A DNA stretch of 64,000 bases from Nocardioides panacis (GCF_019039255.1 NZ_CP077062.1:1116001-1180000), one strand, 5' to 3'. Positions 8,720-18,145 are shown, counted from the stretch's first letter. Notes: generated by a model from the sequence alone, not told the origin. Program-made: numbers and translations.

Positions 8720-9823
8720 ATGAAGACGACCGCAGCACAGCTCACCGAGATCGGCCTGGCGCCGCCGGCCTGGTCCGGGTCGCCCTCGGCCTTTCCCGTG
8801 CCCGGGCCGTCCGACGTCCTGCGTGACCGGTACCGCGGATGTCTGGTCGCGGGCGCCATCGGGGATGCGCTCGGTCGGCCGGCCGAAGGTCGGTCCGCTG
8901 TCCAGATGTGGCGGCGCTACGAGGGCGGGTTGCGCGAATTCCAGCCTTGGCGTGGCTACCGGTCGGGTCCGGTCGGCACGTTCACCGACGACACCCAGCT
9001 CACCCTGGTCAACGCGCGGTGGCTCGCGGAGGCCGGCTCCGGTGAGCTGGACCCGGACCTGCTCGCGGACGCGATCGAGGTCTGGGGTCGGACCGGTCGT
9101 GGCATCGGCCGGGCCACCTACGAGGCGCTCGCCAACCTCAGCGGGGGTCGTCGGTGGTGGGCGTCCGGGGCGGCCTCGGCCGGCAACGGCGCAGCCATGC
9201 GAGCAGCGCCGTACGCGCTGCGGTTCGCGGGGCGACCGGACGAGCTGCGGTTCGCGGCTGCGCTGGGGACCGTGCCGACCCACGCCGACCTCACGGCGGT
9301 CGCGTCGGCCATCGTCCAGGCCTCCGCGGTGAACCAGTGCCTGGCGTCCCGGAGCGGGTCGCTGGACCCCGACCAACTGTTGGGCTCCGTCGTCGCGTCG
9401 GTCGACGACCTGGACCTGCCGCGGCTTGCTCACCGGGGGAACGGGTCGAGGCGGAGCCTCGCCGAACGGATCGGGGAGGTGAAGGCGCTGCTCGGCGCCC
9501 CGGTCGAGCGCGTCCTTGGCCACTTCTACAACGGTGCCTTCGTGCTCGAGACGATGCCGGTGGTGCTGTGGCTGCTGCTCACCTACGCGGACGACCCCGA
9601 GGAGGGACTGGTCGCCGCCGTCATGGGAGGGCGCGACGCCGACACAATCGCGGCGATCCTGGGGAACCTGCTCGGTGCGCTGCACGGCGTCGCTGCCTTC
9701 CCGGCACGCTGGCGGGGCGAGAACCTCGAGGCACACGACGAGCTCCTCGCGTGGGCCGATCGGCTCTATCGACTGCGGTGGGTGCCCGAGAACGACCTCG
9801 AGGAAGGTCGGGACCACGAGTGA
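8720..9823 (+). CDS. ADP-ribosylglycohydrolase family protein
   Basis: A 367-residue DraG-family hydrolase without extra domains. Seen: RGCLVAGAIGDALGRPAE at the start of the fold, GTFTDDTQLTL with the metal-binding TDDT, SGAASAGNGAAMRAAP, and the second metal site GGRDADTIAAILGNLLGA. All catalytic landmarks are present, so it should be active; the modified substrate is unknown. It is a different subfamily from the enzyme at 6385-7873 and shares little sequence beyond the metal motifs. A GGAGGA ribosome site precedes ATG 8720. It lies about 60 bp after nrtR and is probably co-transcribed with it, so two ADP-ribose-releasing enzymes flank a regulator whose family senses ADP-ribose. Confidence 0.9.
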   Translation: MKTTAAQLTEIGLAPPAWSGSPSAFPVPGPSDVLRDRYRGCLVAGAIGDALGRPAEGRSAVQMWRRYEGGLREFQPWRGYRSGPVGTFTDDTQLTLVNARWLAEAGSGELDPDLLADAIEVWGRTGRGIGRATYEALANLSGGRRWWASGAASAGNGAAMRAAPYALRFAGRPDELRFAAALGTVPTHADLTAVASAIVQASAVNQCLASRSGSLDPDQLLGSVVASVDDLDLPRLAHRGNGSRRSLAERIGEVKALLGAPVERVLGHFYNGAFVLETMPVVLWLLLTYADDPEEGLVAAVMGGRDADTIAAILGNLLGALHGVAAFPARWRGENLEAHDELLAWADRLYRLRWVPENDLEEGRDHE

Positions 9824-9945
9824 TCGTGGGCGGGCTGGGCAACTGGCCAGGGTGAGTTCGTAACCAGGTTTCGTCCACACCTGCAGGGCGATCCGGGTTC
9901 TCCCCAGGTCGAGAACTCGTTCGAGCGCAGGCAGCGTCGGGCTCC

Positions 9946-9951
9946 TAGCGT
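9946..9951 (+). promoter_or_regulatory. Possible -10 element of a leaderless promoter
   Basis: TAGCGT ends six bases before the ATG of the DUF222-HNH gene, which has no ribosome site. The same geometry (TAGCCT, six bases, GTG) is seen at 30257-30262. This fits actinobacterial leaderless transcripts but is weak evidence alone. Confidence 0.35.
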
Positions 9952-9957
9952 GGTGGC

Positions 9958-11245
9958 ATGACCTCGGTGACCGCACCACCACCCCCGCCACCGGTCGGGC
10001 AACCGCCCGCCGGGCATCCGGTGCTGCGGTTCACCACCTCCCTGTCGGGCGCCCTGGACCGGCTCGCCGAGACCCCGACCTGGTCGATGACCCCAGCCGA
10101 GCAGCGCGAGGCGCTGGTGGAGCTGCGCCGGCAGCGCAACCGGCTCCACGAGCTGGAGCTGCGGGTGCTGGTGCAGGCCGACCGCGACGACATCGGCGCC
10201 GACACCGGCGCGGTCAGCACCCCGGCTTGGCTGGCGCACGCCACCCGGACCAGCACCACCCGCTGCCACCGCGACCTGCACCTCGCCACCAAGCTCGACA
10301 CCCGGTTCGGCCAGACCCGGACCGCGCTCGCGGCCGGGCTGATCGACGCGGAGAAGGCCGGCATCCTCACCGACGCCGTCGAACGACTGACGTCCGAGTA
10401 CGACGAGCTGCCCCCGGGCACCGAGGCCCGGGCCGAGGCACACCTGCTCGAGCAGGCCCGGGTCTTCGACGCCCGCACCCTGCGCAGGTTGGGGCGCCGG
10501 CTCTTCGAGGTGGTCTGCCCCGAGGCCGCCGACGCGGTCGAGGGTGCCAGGCTGGAGAAGGAGGAGGCCCGGGCCCGGGCGCTGGCCCAGCTGACGATCC
10601 ACGACCAGGGCGACGGCACCAGCAGCGGCCGGTTCCGGCTGCCCGCCCTGCACGCGGACCTGCTCAAGAAAGCCCTCGAGGCACTGACCAGCCCGCGGCG
10701 GATCGGTGACGCACGCCTCGATCCCGAGACCAGGGCGAAGCTGCCGCACGCCACCCTGCTCGGGCACGGGCTGATGGAGCTGCTCGAGCACCACCTCAGC
10801 GCGCTGCCCCAGGTGAACGGGTCCCCGTTCACCGTGGTCGTCACGATCGGCCTCGACGCGCTGGTCTCCGGTCTCGGGGTGGCGGCCCTTGACACCGGGC
10901 ACCGGGTCTCGGCCGGGGAGGCTCGCCGGCTGGCCTGCCGGGCCGGGATCATCCCGATGGTGCTGGGCGGTGACTCGGTGCCGCTGGACGTGGGCCGGGA
11001 GCGGCGGCTGTTCGACCGCTACCAGAAGCACGCGATCAACCACCGCTACCAGGGCTGCGCCGCACACAGCTGCGACCGGCCACCCGCCTGGGTCGAGTAC
11101 CACCACCTCCAACCGTGGAGGCCCAACGGACACCAGCAACGGCATCTCGCTGTGCCCGGCCCACCACCGGATGGCCGACCACCCGGACAGCTACGACCTG
11201 CGACGACTCCCCGACGGCAAGGTCCGGTTCAACCGGAGAACCTAG
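9958..11245 (+). pseudogene. DUF222-HNH endonuclease family protein, frameshifted in the HNH domain
   Basis: A member of the large actinobacterial DUF222-HNH family, present in many copies in Nocardioides-like genomes and linked to mobile, REP13E12-type elements. Frame one gives the DUF222 helical region (about 30-330) and the start of the HNH domain: CDRPPAWVEYHHLQPW. From about base 11118 the family sequence continues in the next frame: GGPTDTSNGISLCPAHHRM to a stop at 11245. Compared with the family spacing HHLxPW-SxGG-xT, roughly three residues are missing at the junction, so a deletion of about eight bases explains it better than one extra base. The written frame one continues without HNH motifs to 11283. 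The nuclease is therefore probably inactive. Transcription may be leaderless (TAGCGT at 9946). Confidence 0.85.
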
Positions 11246-11381
11246 ACCGCGCCGACCGAAGACCTGCCGACCAAAGAGCCTGAGGGACGCACTGGCCCGA
11301 CGTCGCGGTATCGGTCAAAGGCTAGGACGCTCGAACATGGGTGGGCCCTGGCATGCAGAAACGCAGAGGACTGTCGCCGCC

Positions 11382-12246
11382 ATGGTCGAAGATGACGCCA
11401 TGGACACCGAGCCTCCACAGCGGTTGCTGGTCGGCGTGGCGCTGGGACGTCCGCCGGCCGACCCCCGCGCGGCTGTCGACGCCTTGGGTCGGGCGGTCGA
11501 GGAGGTGGTGCTGCCGGCCATGTTCGTGGACTTCGACTGGTGCACCACCGTCATTACTCCGGACGACGACCTCGAACGCGGCCACGGTCGCCCGGCGCGC
11601 GGTCGGGACTGGGACACAGTCCGCTCGGCCGCCTCGGTGCTGGAGTCAGGGGGGAGTGGCCGGCCTTCGAAAGGATGTGCCGCACGACCTGTTGCCGCCG
11701 GACCCGACCGTCAACCCGGTCAACGCTGTCGCGCGGTTGCTGCCCGGTCGCCCGGCCACGGTCGCGTGGTCGGTGCACGGGTGGGCGGTGCGCGACTGGT
11801 CGAGCTTCGTGCGCGCAGCGACCGCTTGGCTGCTCGACGCCGCCACCTCGCTGGACGCGGAGTCGGGCTACGTCACGCTCGACGTCGTCGACGCCGTACA
11901 GCCCGAGAGCGCCTGGGAGATCGTCGCCCAGGTCTCTCCGGCCGACCGCGACTTCGAGCGCACGGTGTGGGGGTACGGCTGGGGCACGCTGCTCTCGGCC
12001 GCGCACGCCGATGCGGTCGGCGGCAGCGACCGGCTGCTGGAGGTGCCGGGCGCCGAGCTGCTCCAGGGGCCGGGCGGCCACGTGTGGGTGCGGCTCGGCG
12101 ACGATCCTGCGTCCGTCGACCCCGACTCCGTGGTTGTGCTGCGGCGCGTCCTGGCTCCCGTGCTCCCGGTGGGACGCCGGACGGTCGAGCAGTACTTCGC
12201 ACCGCCGACGAATCCCTACGAGACGCGGCTGCCGTACCTCGTCTAG
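11382..12246 (+). CDS. Hypothetical protein, about 287 residues (frame corrected)
   Basis: Not recognised with confidence. Two frames join into one protein if one G is removed from the G6 run at 11649-11654: the first reads LLVGVALGRPPADPRAAVDALGRAVEEVV, broken here into its parts LLVGVALGRPP and VDALGRAVEE, then SVLESGG; the second begins VAGLRKDVP and continues to 12246. The C-terminal part (YGWGTLLSAAHADAVGG, then a hydrophobic strand and VLRRVLAPVLP) has the general pattern of DUF3396/Imm52-like immunity proteins, but this is a weak resemblance by eye. No signal peptide or membrane segment. ATG 11382 is preceded by AGAGGA; ATG 11400 is an alternative. It converges with the gene ending at 12260. 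Confidence 0.55.
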
Positions 12247-12259
12247 CCCAGGTCGGTCC

Positions 12260-12691
12260 TCAGTCGCAGTTGTCGCAGATCCCGGTGGACGGGAGCGCCA
12301 TCTGGCACTGGGGGCAGATCTTGAAGACCCGCTCCGGCTTGGCGACGCGCTTCACGGGAGTCGCGGCGCGGGCGCGGGTCGTCGCGACGCTCTGCTCCTC
12401 CATGACCACGTCGAAGCCGAGCTCGGTCATCAGCTTCGCGGCGCCGTCCTGGCCGTCGGCGAAGTCCTCCCAGGTGGCGGGCTGACCGGTGGCGTGGAGG
12501 TAGGCGACGCCCAGGATCGCGGTGGCGTCGTACTCGGCGCCGCGGTGCCAGAGCCGGTAGGCGTGCGCGTTCCGGTACCCGTAGCGGCTGACGAAGTCCC
12601 GCGAGCCCAACCGATCGCACATCTCGAGGGCGGACAGCACGTGCGCAGGTGTCACCAGGTTCCAGTCAGGCATGTGGCCAACGTACGACAC
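12260..12691 (-). CDS. ScoMcrA-like N-terminal head domain protein
   Basis: A 143-residue protein. The first 90 residues (DWNLVTPAHVLSAL, ARYG-like SRYGYRNAHAY, EYDATAILGVAY, GAAKLMTELGF) match the pattern of the head domain at the N-terminus of ScoMcrA-type modification-dependent endonucleases, here standing alone without the sulfur-binding or HNH parts. The C-terminus is a small zinc ribbon: CPQC and CDNC. A DNA- or protein-binding adaptor role is an inference. I took the GTG at 12691 because GAGGAGG lies ten bases upstream; an internal ATG at 12673 is also possible. It is convergent with the hypothetical gene at 11382. Confidence 0.65.
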   Translation of the reverse strand: MSYVGHMPDWNLVTPAHVLSALEMCDRLGSRDFVSRYGYRNAHAYRLWHRGAEYDATAILGVAYLHATGQPATWEDFADGQDGAAKLMTELGFDVVMEEQSVATTRARAATPVKRVAKPERVFKICPQCQMALPSTGICDNCD

Positions 12692-12806
12692 CGGCCGCCG
12701 GCCTCCTCACACGCGGGCGGGCCATGGTGTCGTGGATCACCGAAACTGTCGGTGCTCGCCGATACCTTGAGGTGGTTGGTGAGGGGTCGAGAGCACGGGG
12801 GACACC

Positions 12807-14189
12807 ATGGGTGAGTTCGCAGAGTCGGAGCTGGACCGGAGTACGACGCTGGCCTGGAGCGCCTTCCGGGGCCGGCTGGCCGACCACGTCGCGGCGATGC
12901 AGGACGACGAGGTCGCCCTCGTGGAGGCCGAGTCGTCGGTCGGGGACGCGGACGAGGGCGCGGCGCCGTACGTCCAGTTCTGCGCCTGGGGCGAGGACCT
13001 CGTGCGGTGCGAGCTGTCCAGCAACGCCTACCTCGCGGAGGCGCACCGGCTCGACGTCTCGCAGGTGGCCGCCCTCGTCGAGATGGGCTGGATCCTCCCG
13101 ACGCACGGTCCCGACGACGAGGCTGACTCCGGGTCGACCAACTTCCACGTCGACGCCGAGCGCGTCGAGGCCGACCGGCTGGCGGTGATGACGGTCCGGG
13201 CCTTCCGGGAGGTCTTCGGCGTCGCGCACCCGGCGTTCCTGTCCTCCGACGACGTGGCGACCACCGATGCTCCGCGCCCCGCGCTCGAGGAGGACGCCGA
13301 GGTCGACGAGGCGCTCGCCGTCAACCCCGGCGACGCGGACCACCTGCGGGCCCTGGTCGACGCGGCGCTGGTCCCGCTGTTCGGCGGCCTGCCCGAGCAC
13401 GACTCGGACGACGACGTGCCGGTCGTCAACGGCAGCGGCCTGGTCTGGGTCCGGGTCCTGGACAACGCGCCGGTGGTGCAGCTCTTCTCGGCGCTGGTCC
13501 ACGACGTCACGGACCTCGAGCGGGCGGCGTATGAGGTGGCCGTGCTCAACCGGGACGTGCAGTTCCTCAAGTTCCTGCTGCTCGAGGACACGGTGATGGC
13601 CTACCTCTACGTCCCCGCCCTGCCGTTCGCGCCGCTGCACCTCAGGGCGATGCTGGACCTGATGTGCCGGACCGTGAACCGCCTCGACAAGGACCTGGCC
13701 ACCCGCGTGGGCGGGTCCCTGGCGTTCGGCAGCGAGCCGCTCGAGCAGACGGAGGCGGCGGAACCGGACCTCGACGAGGCCGCGCACCCGGCGCTGCGGA
13801 CGCTGATCGAGATCGACGCCGAGGCACCCGGATCGGTCACCCCGCAGATGGCCGCGGCCGTCTGCGACCTCGACCGGGAGCTGATCCTGGAGCTGGTCAC
13901 CTGGAGCAGCGAGCGGGAGAGGACCTGGGCGCTCACGCGGGACGAGCTGCTGCTCGAGGGCGACCCCGAGGACCTCGCCGAGGTGTGCGACGTCGAGAGC
14001 CGGACGGCGGAGCGGATGACCACCGTGCTGCGTCAGGCCCTTCGGCTGGTGGTCGAGCAGGAAGCGGAGCGACTCCTCGAGGCGCCCGCGTACGACGGAC
14101 GTCGAGGACCCCGGCCGCCACGGCGACGCACCCGGGACGACGTCCTGCCGGGGCTCGACACCCGCGAGCCCGGGTTGTTCGACCAGTGA
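12807..14189 (+). CDS. TY-Chap (T3SS/YbjN-like peptide-binding chaperone) domain protein
   Basis: A 460-residue acidic, soluble protein with two chaperone-like modules of the TY-Chap type, the actinobacterial relatives of YopN/CesT and YbjN peptide-binding chaperones: residues about 15-145 (YVQFCAWGEDLVRCELSS, LVEMGWILPT) and about 178-305 (LVWVRVLDNAPVVQLFSAL, FLKFLLLEDTVMAYLYVPA). The remaining 155 residues are helical and end in an arginine/proline-rich tail. A GGGGGAC ribosome site precedes ATG 12807. The stop overlaps the GTG start of the downstream NERD helicase as GTGA, so the two are coupled. I infer that it supports or regulates the helicase; no experimental role is known to me. Confidence 0.75.
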   Translation: MGEFAESELDRSTTLAWSAFRGRLADHVAAMQDDEVALVEAESSVGDADEGAAPYVQFCAWGEDLVRCELSSNAYLAEAHRLDVSQVAALVEMGWILPTHGPDDEADSGSTNFHVDAERVEADRLAVMTVRAFREVFGVAHPAFLSSDDVATTDAPRPALEEDAEVDEALAVNPGDADHLRALVDAALVPLFGGLPEHDSDDDVPVVNGSGLVWVRVLDNAPVVQLFSALVHDVTDLERAAYEVAVLNRDVQFLKFLLLEDTVMAYLYVPALPFAPLHLRAMLDLMCRTVNRLDKDLATRVGGSLAFGSEPLEQTEAAEPDLDEAAHPALRTLIEIDAEAPGSVTPQMAAAVCDLDRELILELVTWSSERERTWALTRDELLLEGDPEDLAEVCDVESRTAERMTTVLRQALRLVVEQEAERLLEAPAYDGRRGPRPPRRRTRDDVLPGLDTREPGLFDQ

Positions 14190-15827
14190 GCCCGGTGCTG
14201 CTCCCGCCCCAGCCGACCTTCACCACGATGAGCGAGGACCTGGTCTGGAAGATGCTGCGCGACCAGCTCGGTCCGGACGACGTGCTGTTCAGCGGCCAAC
14301 GCATCTCGTCCCGCGACAAGGACCACGAGATCGACATCGGCATCGCCTTCGCCGACGGCGGGATCGTGATCGCCGAGGTCAAGGGCAGCCAGGTGTGGTG
14401 CGAGGACGGGGACTGGTGGATCGACCGCCGGGGCACGAAGACCCGCATCCACCCGGTCAAGCAGGCCCGCGAGGCGCAGTACGCCCTGCGGGAGTGGCTC
14501 GACCGCGACCCCCGCTGGGGCCGGCGCACCGACCTGCGCTGGGGCCACGCGGTCGTGCTGCCCTACACCGAGGTCGACGACGGGTTCGCGCTGCTGGACG
14601 CGCAGCGCTGGCAGGTCGCCGGCCGCTCCGACCTGCCCGGTCTGGCGACATTCCTGCGCGACGTGGTGGCCCGGCAGGCGAACAACAAGCGGGTGCTCGA
14701 CCACGACGACCTGTACGCGCTGGTGGACGCCCTCAACGGGCGCGGGCTCCCGCAGCGGGACCTGATCGGTGAGGCCGCGGAGCGCGAGGACACCATCGAA
14801 CGGCTCAGCGCCGAGCAGTCCGTGATCCTCGGCGCGGCCCGCCAGCTGAACCGCGTCGAGGTCCGCGGCGGCGCGGGCAGCGGCAAGACCTGGCTCGCGG
14901 TCGAGCAGGCCCGCCGGCTCAGCCGGGAGGGCCAGCGGGTCGCGCTCACCTGCTACTCACGCGGTCTCGCGGCCTGGCTCGAGCGCCGGGTGGCTGCACT
15001 GCCCCGCAAGGAGCGACCGGCGTACGTCGGGACGTTCCACAACCTCGGCGTCGAGTGGGGAGCGCCGACGGGCCGCGAGGACGACAGCAACTTCTGGGAG
15101 GTCGAGCTGCCCGAGCTGATGGTCGGGCTCGGGGCCCAGCAGCCGGTGGGCAAGCTGTTCGACGCCGTCGTCGTCGACGAGGCGCAGGACTTCGCCGACC
15201 TGTGGTGGCCGGCCGCGCTGGCTGCCCTGAAGGACGAGGACGCCGGCGGGCTCTACGTCTTCTCCGACGAGGGACAACGCGTGTTCTCCCGCTTCGGCGG
15301 TCCGCCGGCCGGCCTGGTGCCGCTGGTCCTGGACCAGAACCTGCGCAACACCCGGCAGATCGCCGAGAGCTTCTCGACGCTGGCCCCGATCCGGATGCGG
15401 CTCGGCGACGTCAACGGCCCGGAGATCACCTTCGTCGAGTGCTCGGCGGGCGAGGCGCTCGACGTGGCCGAGGACCAGGTCGACGCGCTGCTCGACGCCG
15501 GGTGGCGACCGGAGGACGTCGCGCTGCTCACGACCGGCAGCCGCCACCCGGAGCAGAAGGCGCGGCAGGCTGCCGGCCCGACGCAGTACTGGGACACCTT
15601 TTGGGACCAGGACCAGGTCTTCTACGGTCACGTCCTCGGCTTCAAGGGGCTCGAGCGGCCGGCGGTGATCCTGGCGCTGAACGAGACCGAGCCGGCCGAG
15701 CGGTCCCGCGAACGCCTGTACGTCGGACTGTCACGGGCCCGCGACCAGCTCGTCGTCGTGGGGGACCCGGCGTTCGTGGAGGAGGTCGGGGGGACCCGCC
15801 GTGCTGCGGCACCTACGGGCCCGCTGA
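14186..15827 (+). CDS. NERD-domain UvrD-type helicase 2 (end corrected)
   Basis: A compact superfamily 1 helicase-nuclease of about 546 residues. NERD domain about 15-130 with DHEIDIGIAF and VIAEVKGSQVW (E64-x-K66 core); Walker A GGAGSGKT (228-235); Walker B VVVDEAQDF (DEAQD 331-335); FSDEGQRVFSRFGG; LDQNLRNT; GFKGLERPAVIL; and ERLYVGLSRARDQL. Every helicase motif is present, so it is expected to be active. The G6 run at 15788-15793 shifts the last residues: with five G the protein ends VGGPAVLRHLRAR at 15827, otherwise it runs to 15868. The GTG start overlaps the TY-Chap stop; ATG 14228 is an alternative without a better ribosome site. Unlike the helicase at 1207, this copy sits in fully GC-rich sequence. 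Likely role: DNA repair or defence-type DNA processing. Confidence 0.88.
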
Positions 15828-15854
15828 GGCCACCGTCAGGACAGGGTCACGACG

Positions 15855-15965
15855 TCACCGGGGGGTGACCGGCTCGCCACAGGCCGGGCACTGGACCTCG
15901 TCGACGGGCGCGGAGGACTCGCCTCCGGTGCCGCAGTACTCGCAGACCCACTCCATACGGGCCAT
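15855..15965 (-). CDS. Small zinc-ribbon protein, 36 residues
   Basis: A very short reading frame encoding MEWVCEYCGTGGESS followed by VQCPACGEPV: two CxxC knuckles about 20 residues apart, as in single rubredoxin-like zinc ribbons. It converges with helicase 2 and diverges from the permease at 16054. A second start, ATG 15956, would make 33 residues. There is no obvious ribosome site. The C-terminal codons span a G6 run, so the exact end is uncertain. Confidence 0.5.
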   Translation of the reverse strand: MARMEWVCEYCGTGGESSAPVDEVQCPACGEPVTPR

Positions 15966-16053
15966 AGTGGCAGGGGTGGTGTCCGCGGGCCGGAACCCGG
16001 GTATCGGTGAGGGGATCGGCTGCGGAAGAAGCTCTCGAGAAAGCAGGCGTGTG

Positions 16054-17880
16054 ATGACCGGATCCACCGACCTCCAGCCCACCGAGCTCAAGCGGGGCCT
16101 CAAGCAACGGCACCTGACGATGATCGCGATCGGCGGCGTCATCGGGGCGGGACTCTTCGTCGGGTCCGGGGTGGTGATCAACGAGACCGGCCCGGCGGCG
16201 TTCCTCAGCTACCTGGTCACCGGCGTGCTGATCATCCTGGTGATGCGGATGCTCGGCGAGATGGCCACCGCCAACCCGACGACCGGCTCGTTCGCGGACT
16301 ACGCGCGCAAGGCGCTCGGCGGCTGGGCGGGCTTCTCGGTCGCCTGGCTCTACTGGTACTTCTGGGTGATCGTGGTCGGCTTCGAGGCGGTCGCCGGGGC
16401 GAAGATCATCACCTTCTGGTTCGACGCGCCGCTCTGGCTGCTGTCCCTGGGCCTGATGGTGCTGATGACCGCGACGAACCTGGTGTCGGTCGGGTCGTAC
16501 GGCGAGTTCGAGTACTGGTTCGCCGGGATCAAGGTGTTCGCGATCATCGCGTTCCTGGTCCTCGGCACCCTGTACGTCCTCGGGGTGTGGCCGAACCACT
16601 CCTTCGACGTCAGCAACCTCACCAGCCACGGCGGGTTCTTCCCGAACGGCGTGGGGGCGATCTTCTCCAGCATCGTCGTCGTGGTGTTCTCGATGGTCGG
16701 CGCCGAGATCGCCACCGTGGCCGCCGCCGAGTCGCACGACCCGGAGAAGGCGATCGCGAAGGCCACCCAGTCGGTGATCCTGCGGGTGGCGACCTTCTTC
16801 GTCGGGTCGATGTTCCTGCTGGTCTGCATCGTGCCGTGGAACAGCACCGAGCTGGGCGCCTCGCCGTACGTCGCCGCGTTCACCGAGATGGGCATCCCGT
16901 ACGCCGACCAGGTCATGAACGCCGTCGTGCTCACCGCGGTGCTGTCCTGCCTGAACTCCGGTCTCTACACCGCCTCCCGGATGCTGTTCGTGCTGGCCGC
17001 CCGTCGCGAGGCGCCGATGCGGCTGATCACCGTGAACCGCCGGGGCGTGCCGGTGTGGGCGATCCTCTTCTCCACCGTGATCGGCTTCCTCAGCGTGATC
17101 GCGGCGTACGTCTCGCCGGACAGGGTGTTCACCTTCCTGCTGAACTCGTCGGGCGCGGTGATCCTGTTCGTCTACCTGCTGATCGCGCTCTCGGAGTTCG
17201 TGCTGCGCCGGCGCACGCCGGAGGCCGACCTCAAGGTGAAGATGTGGGCGTTCCCGTACCTCACGATCCTCGCCGCCGTCGGGATCGTCGCGGTGCTGGT
17301 GCAGCTCGGCGTGAAGAGCGAGACCCGCTCGCAGCTGCTGCTCAGCCTTCTGTCCTGGGGCGTGGTGCTGGTGCTCTACGCCGTCACCCGCTGGCAGGGC
17401 GGCTCGGTGGCGCCGGAGGAGGCCGCGGACACCACCCGGGCGCAGCGCATCGTGGTGCTCGCCAACCAGACCATCGAGGACAGCGCGCTGCACGAGGCGC
17501 TGCACCGGATCGACGGCAGCGAGACGGCGGAGTACTTCGTCGTGGTGCCGGCGAACCCGGTGGACACCGGCGACGCGGAGCGGGAGGGTGCGGCGTTCGT
17601 GTGGGAGGCCGCCGCCCGCAGCGCGACGGAGCGCCTCGACCAGACCCTGGAGACGCTGCGCGGCCAGGGGCTGACCGTGGACGGCGAGCTCGGCGACTAC
17701 CGGCCGCTCGTCGCGCTGGACAAGGCGATGCGTGACTTCCGGCCCGACCACGTGGTGATCTCCACGCACCCCGAGGACCGGTCCACCTGGTTGCGGCACG
17801 GGGTCGTCGCCGACGCCCGGGAGCGGTACGACGTCCCGGTGCAGCACGTCGTCGCGAGGGAGTCGGTCGTCGGGGGCTGA
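16054..17880 (+). CDS. APC-family amino acid permease, GABA-permease type, with C-terminal cytosolic domain
   Basis: A 608-residue inner-membrane transporter. It opens LKQRHLTMIAIGGVIGAGLF, the signature of the GabP/AnsP/AroP branch of proton-coupled amino acid permeases, followed by about twelve hydrophobic segments to residue 450, including SAWLY-like FSVAWLYWYFW and EIATVAAAESHDP. The last 150 residues are a soluble domain (RIVVLANQTIEDSALHEAL to QHVVARESVVGG) with the look of a universal-stress-protein fold, a common add-on in actinobacterial GABA permeases. The exact substrate cannot be told from sequence. ATG 16054 was chosen at the conserved N-terminus (GSTDLQPTELKRGLKQRH); the long open frame upstream is antisense shadow. 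It stands alone, with no catabolic genes beside it. Confidence 0.88.
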   Translation: MTGSTDLQPTELKRGLKQRHLTMIAIGGVIGAGLFVGSGVVINETGPAAFLSYLVTGVLIILVMRMLGEMATANPTTGSFADYARKALGGWAGFSVAWLYWYFWVIVVGFEAVAGAKIITFWFDAPLWLLSLGLMVLMTATNLVSVGSYGEFEYWFAGIKVFAIIAFLVLGTLYVLGVWPNHSFDVSNLTSHGGFFPNGVGAIFSSIVVVVFSMVGAEIATVAAAESHDPEKAIAKATQSVILRVATFFVGSMFLLVCIVPWNSTELGASPYVAAFTEMGIPYADQVMNAVVLTAVLSCLNSGLYTASRMLFVLAARREAPMRLITVNRRGVPVWAILFSTVIGFLSVIAAYVSPDRVFTFLLNSSGAVILFVYLLIALSEFVLRRRTPEADLKVKMWAFPYLTILAAVGIVAVLVQLGVKSETRSQLLLSLLSWGVVLVLYAVTRWQGGSVAPEEAADTTRAQRIVVLANQTIEDSALHEALHRIDGSETAEYFVVVPANPVDTGDAEREGAAFVWEAAARSATERLDQTLETLRGQGLTVDGELGDYRPLVALDKAMRDFRPDHVVISTHPEDRSTWLRHGVVADARERYDVPVQHVVARESVVGG

Positions 17881-17896
17881 GCCGCGGCCGAGGACG

Positions 17897-18145
17897 TCAC
17901 GGCCGAGGACCGGTGCCGGCAGCGCCGTCGCCGGTCCCGGCCGGGTGCTCGACCAGCGCCAGGATCCGGCTGGCCATGAACCGGGCGGTGCGCACCGGCG
18001 TCCCGCTGCGGGTCACCTCGACGACCTCGACCACGCCCCGGCCGGTGCTCACCTCGACCCGCCGGCCGTTGCGCGTGGCGACGATGTCGTAGGTGCGGAC
18101 CTCGTTGCCCGCGTCCACGACGACCTCCACCCGGTCACCCCGCAT
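17897..18145 (-). CDS. Hypothetical protein, 82 residues
   Basis: Not recognised. A beta-rich small protein (VEVVVDAGNEVRTYDIVA, VEVVEVTRSGTPVRTARF) with an unstructured glycine/alanine tail. The pattern of alternating valines and charged residues, and its common occurrence beside 2H phosphoesterases, suggest a real gene. The ATG at 18145 is preceded by TACCCT six bases upstream and no ribosome site, as in leaderless transcripts. It lies 18 bp after the phosphoesterase on the same strand. Confidence 0.5.
   Translation of the reverse strand: MRGDRVEVVVDAGNEVRTYDIVATRNGRRVEVSTGRGVVEVVEVTRSGTPVRTARFMASRILALVEHPAGTGDGAAGTGPRP

Noticed and set aside
5726-9991. One minus-strand open frame of 1421 codons and an opposing plus-strand frame of 945 codons over the NAD cluster
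   Set aside because: Both are products of high-GC shadow frames joined to real genes by the G-run shifts; only the parts with family motifs are genes.
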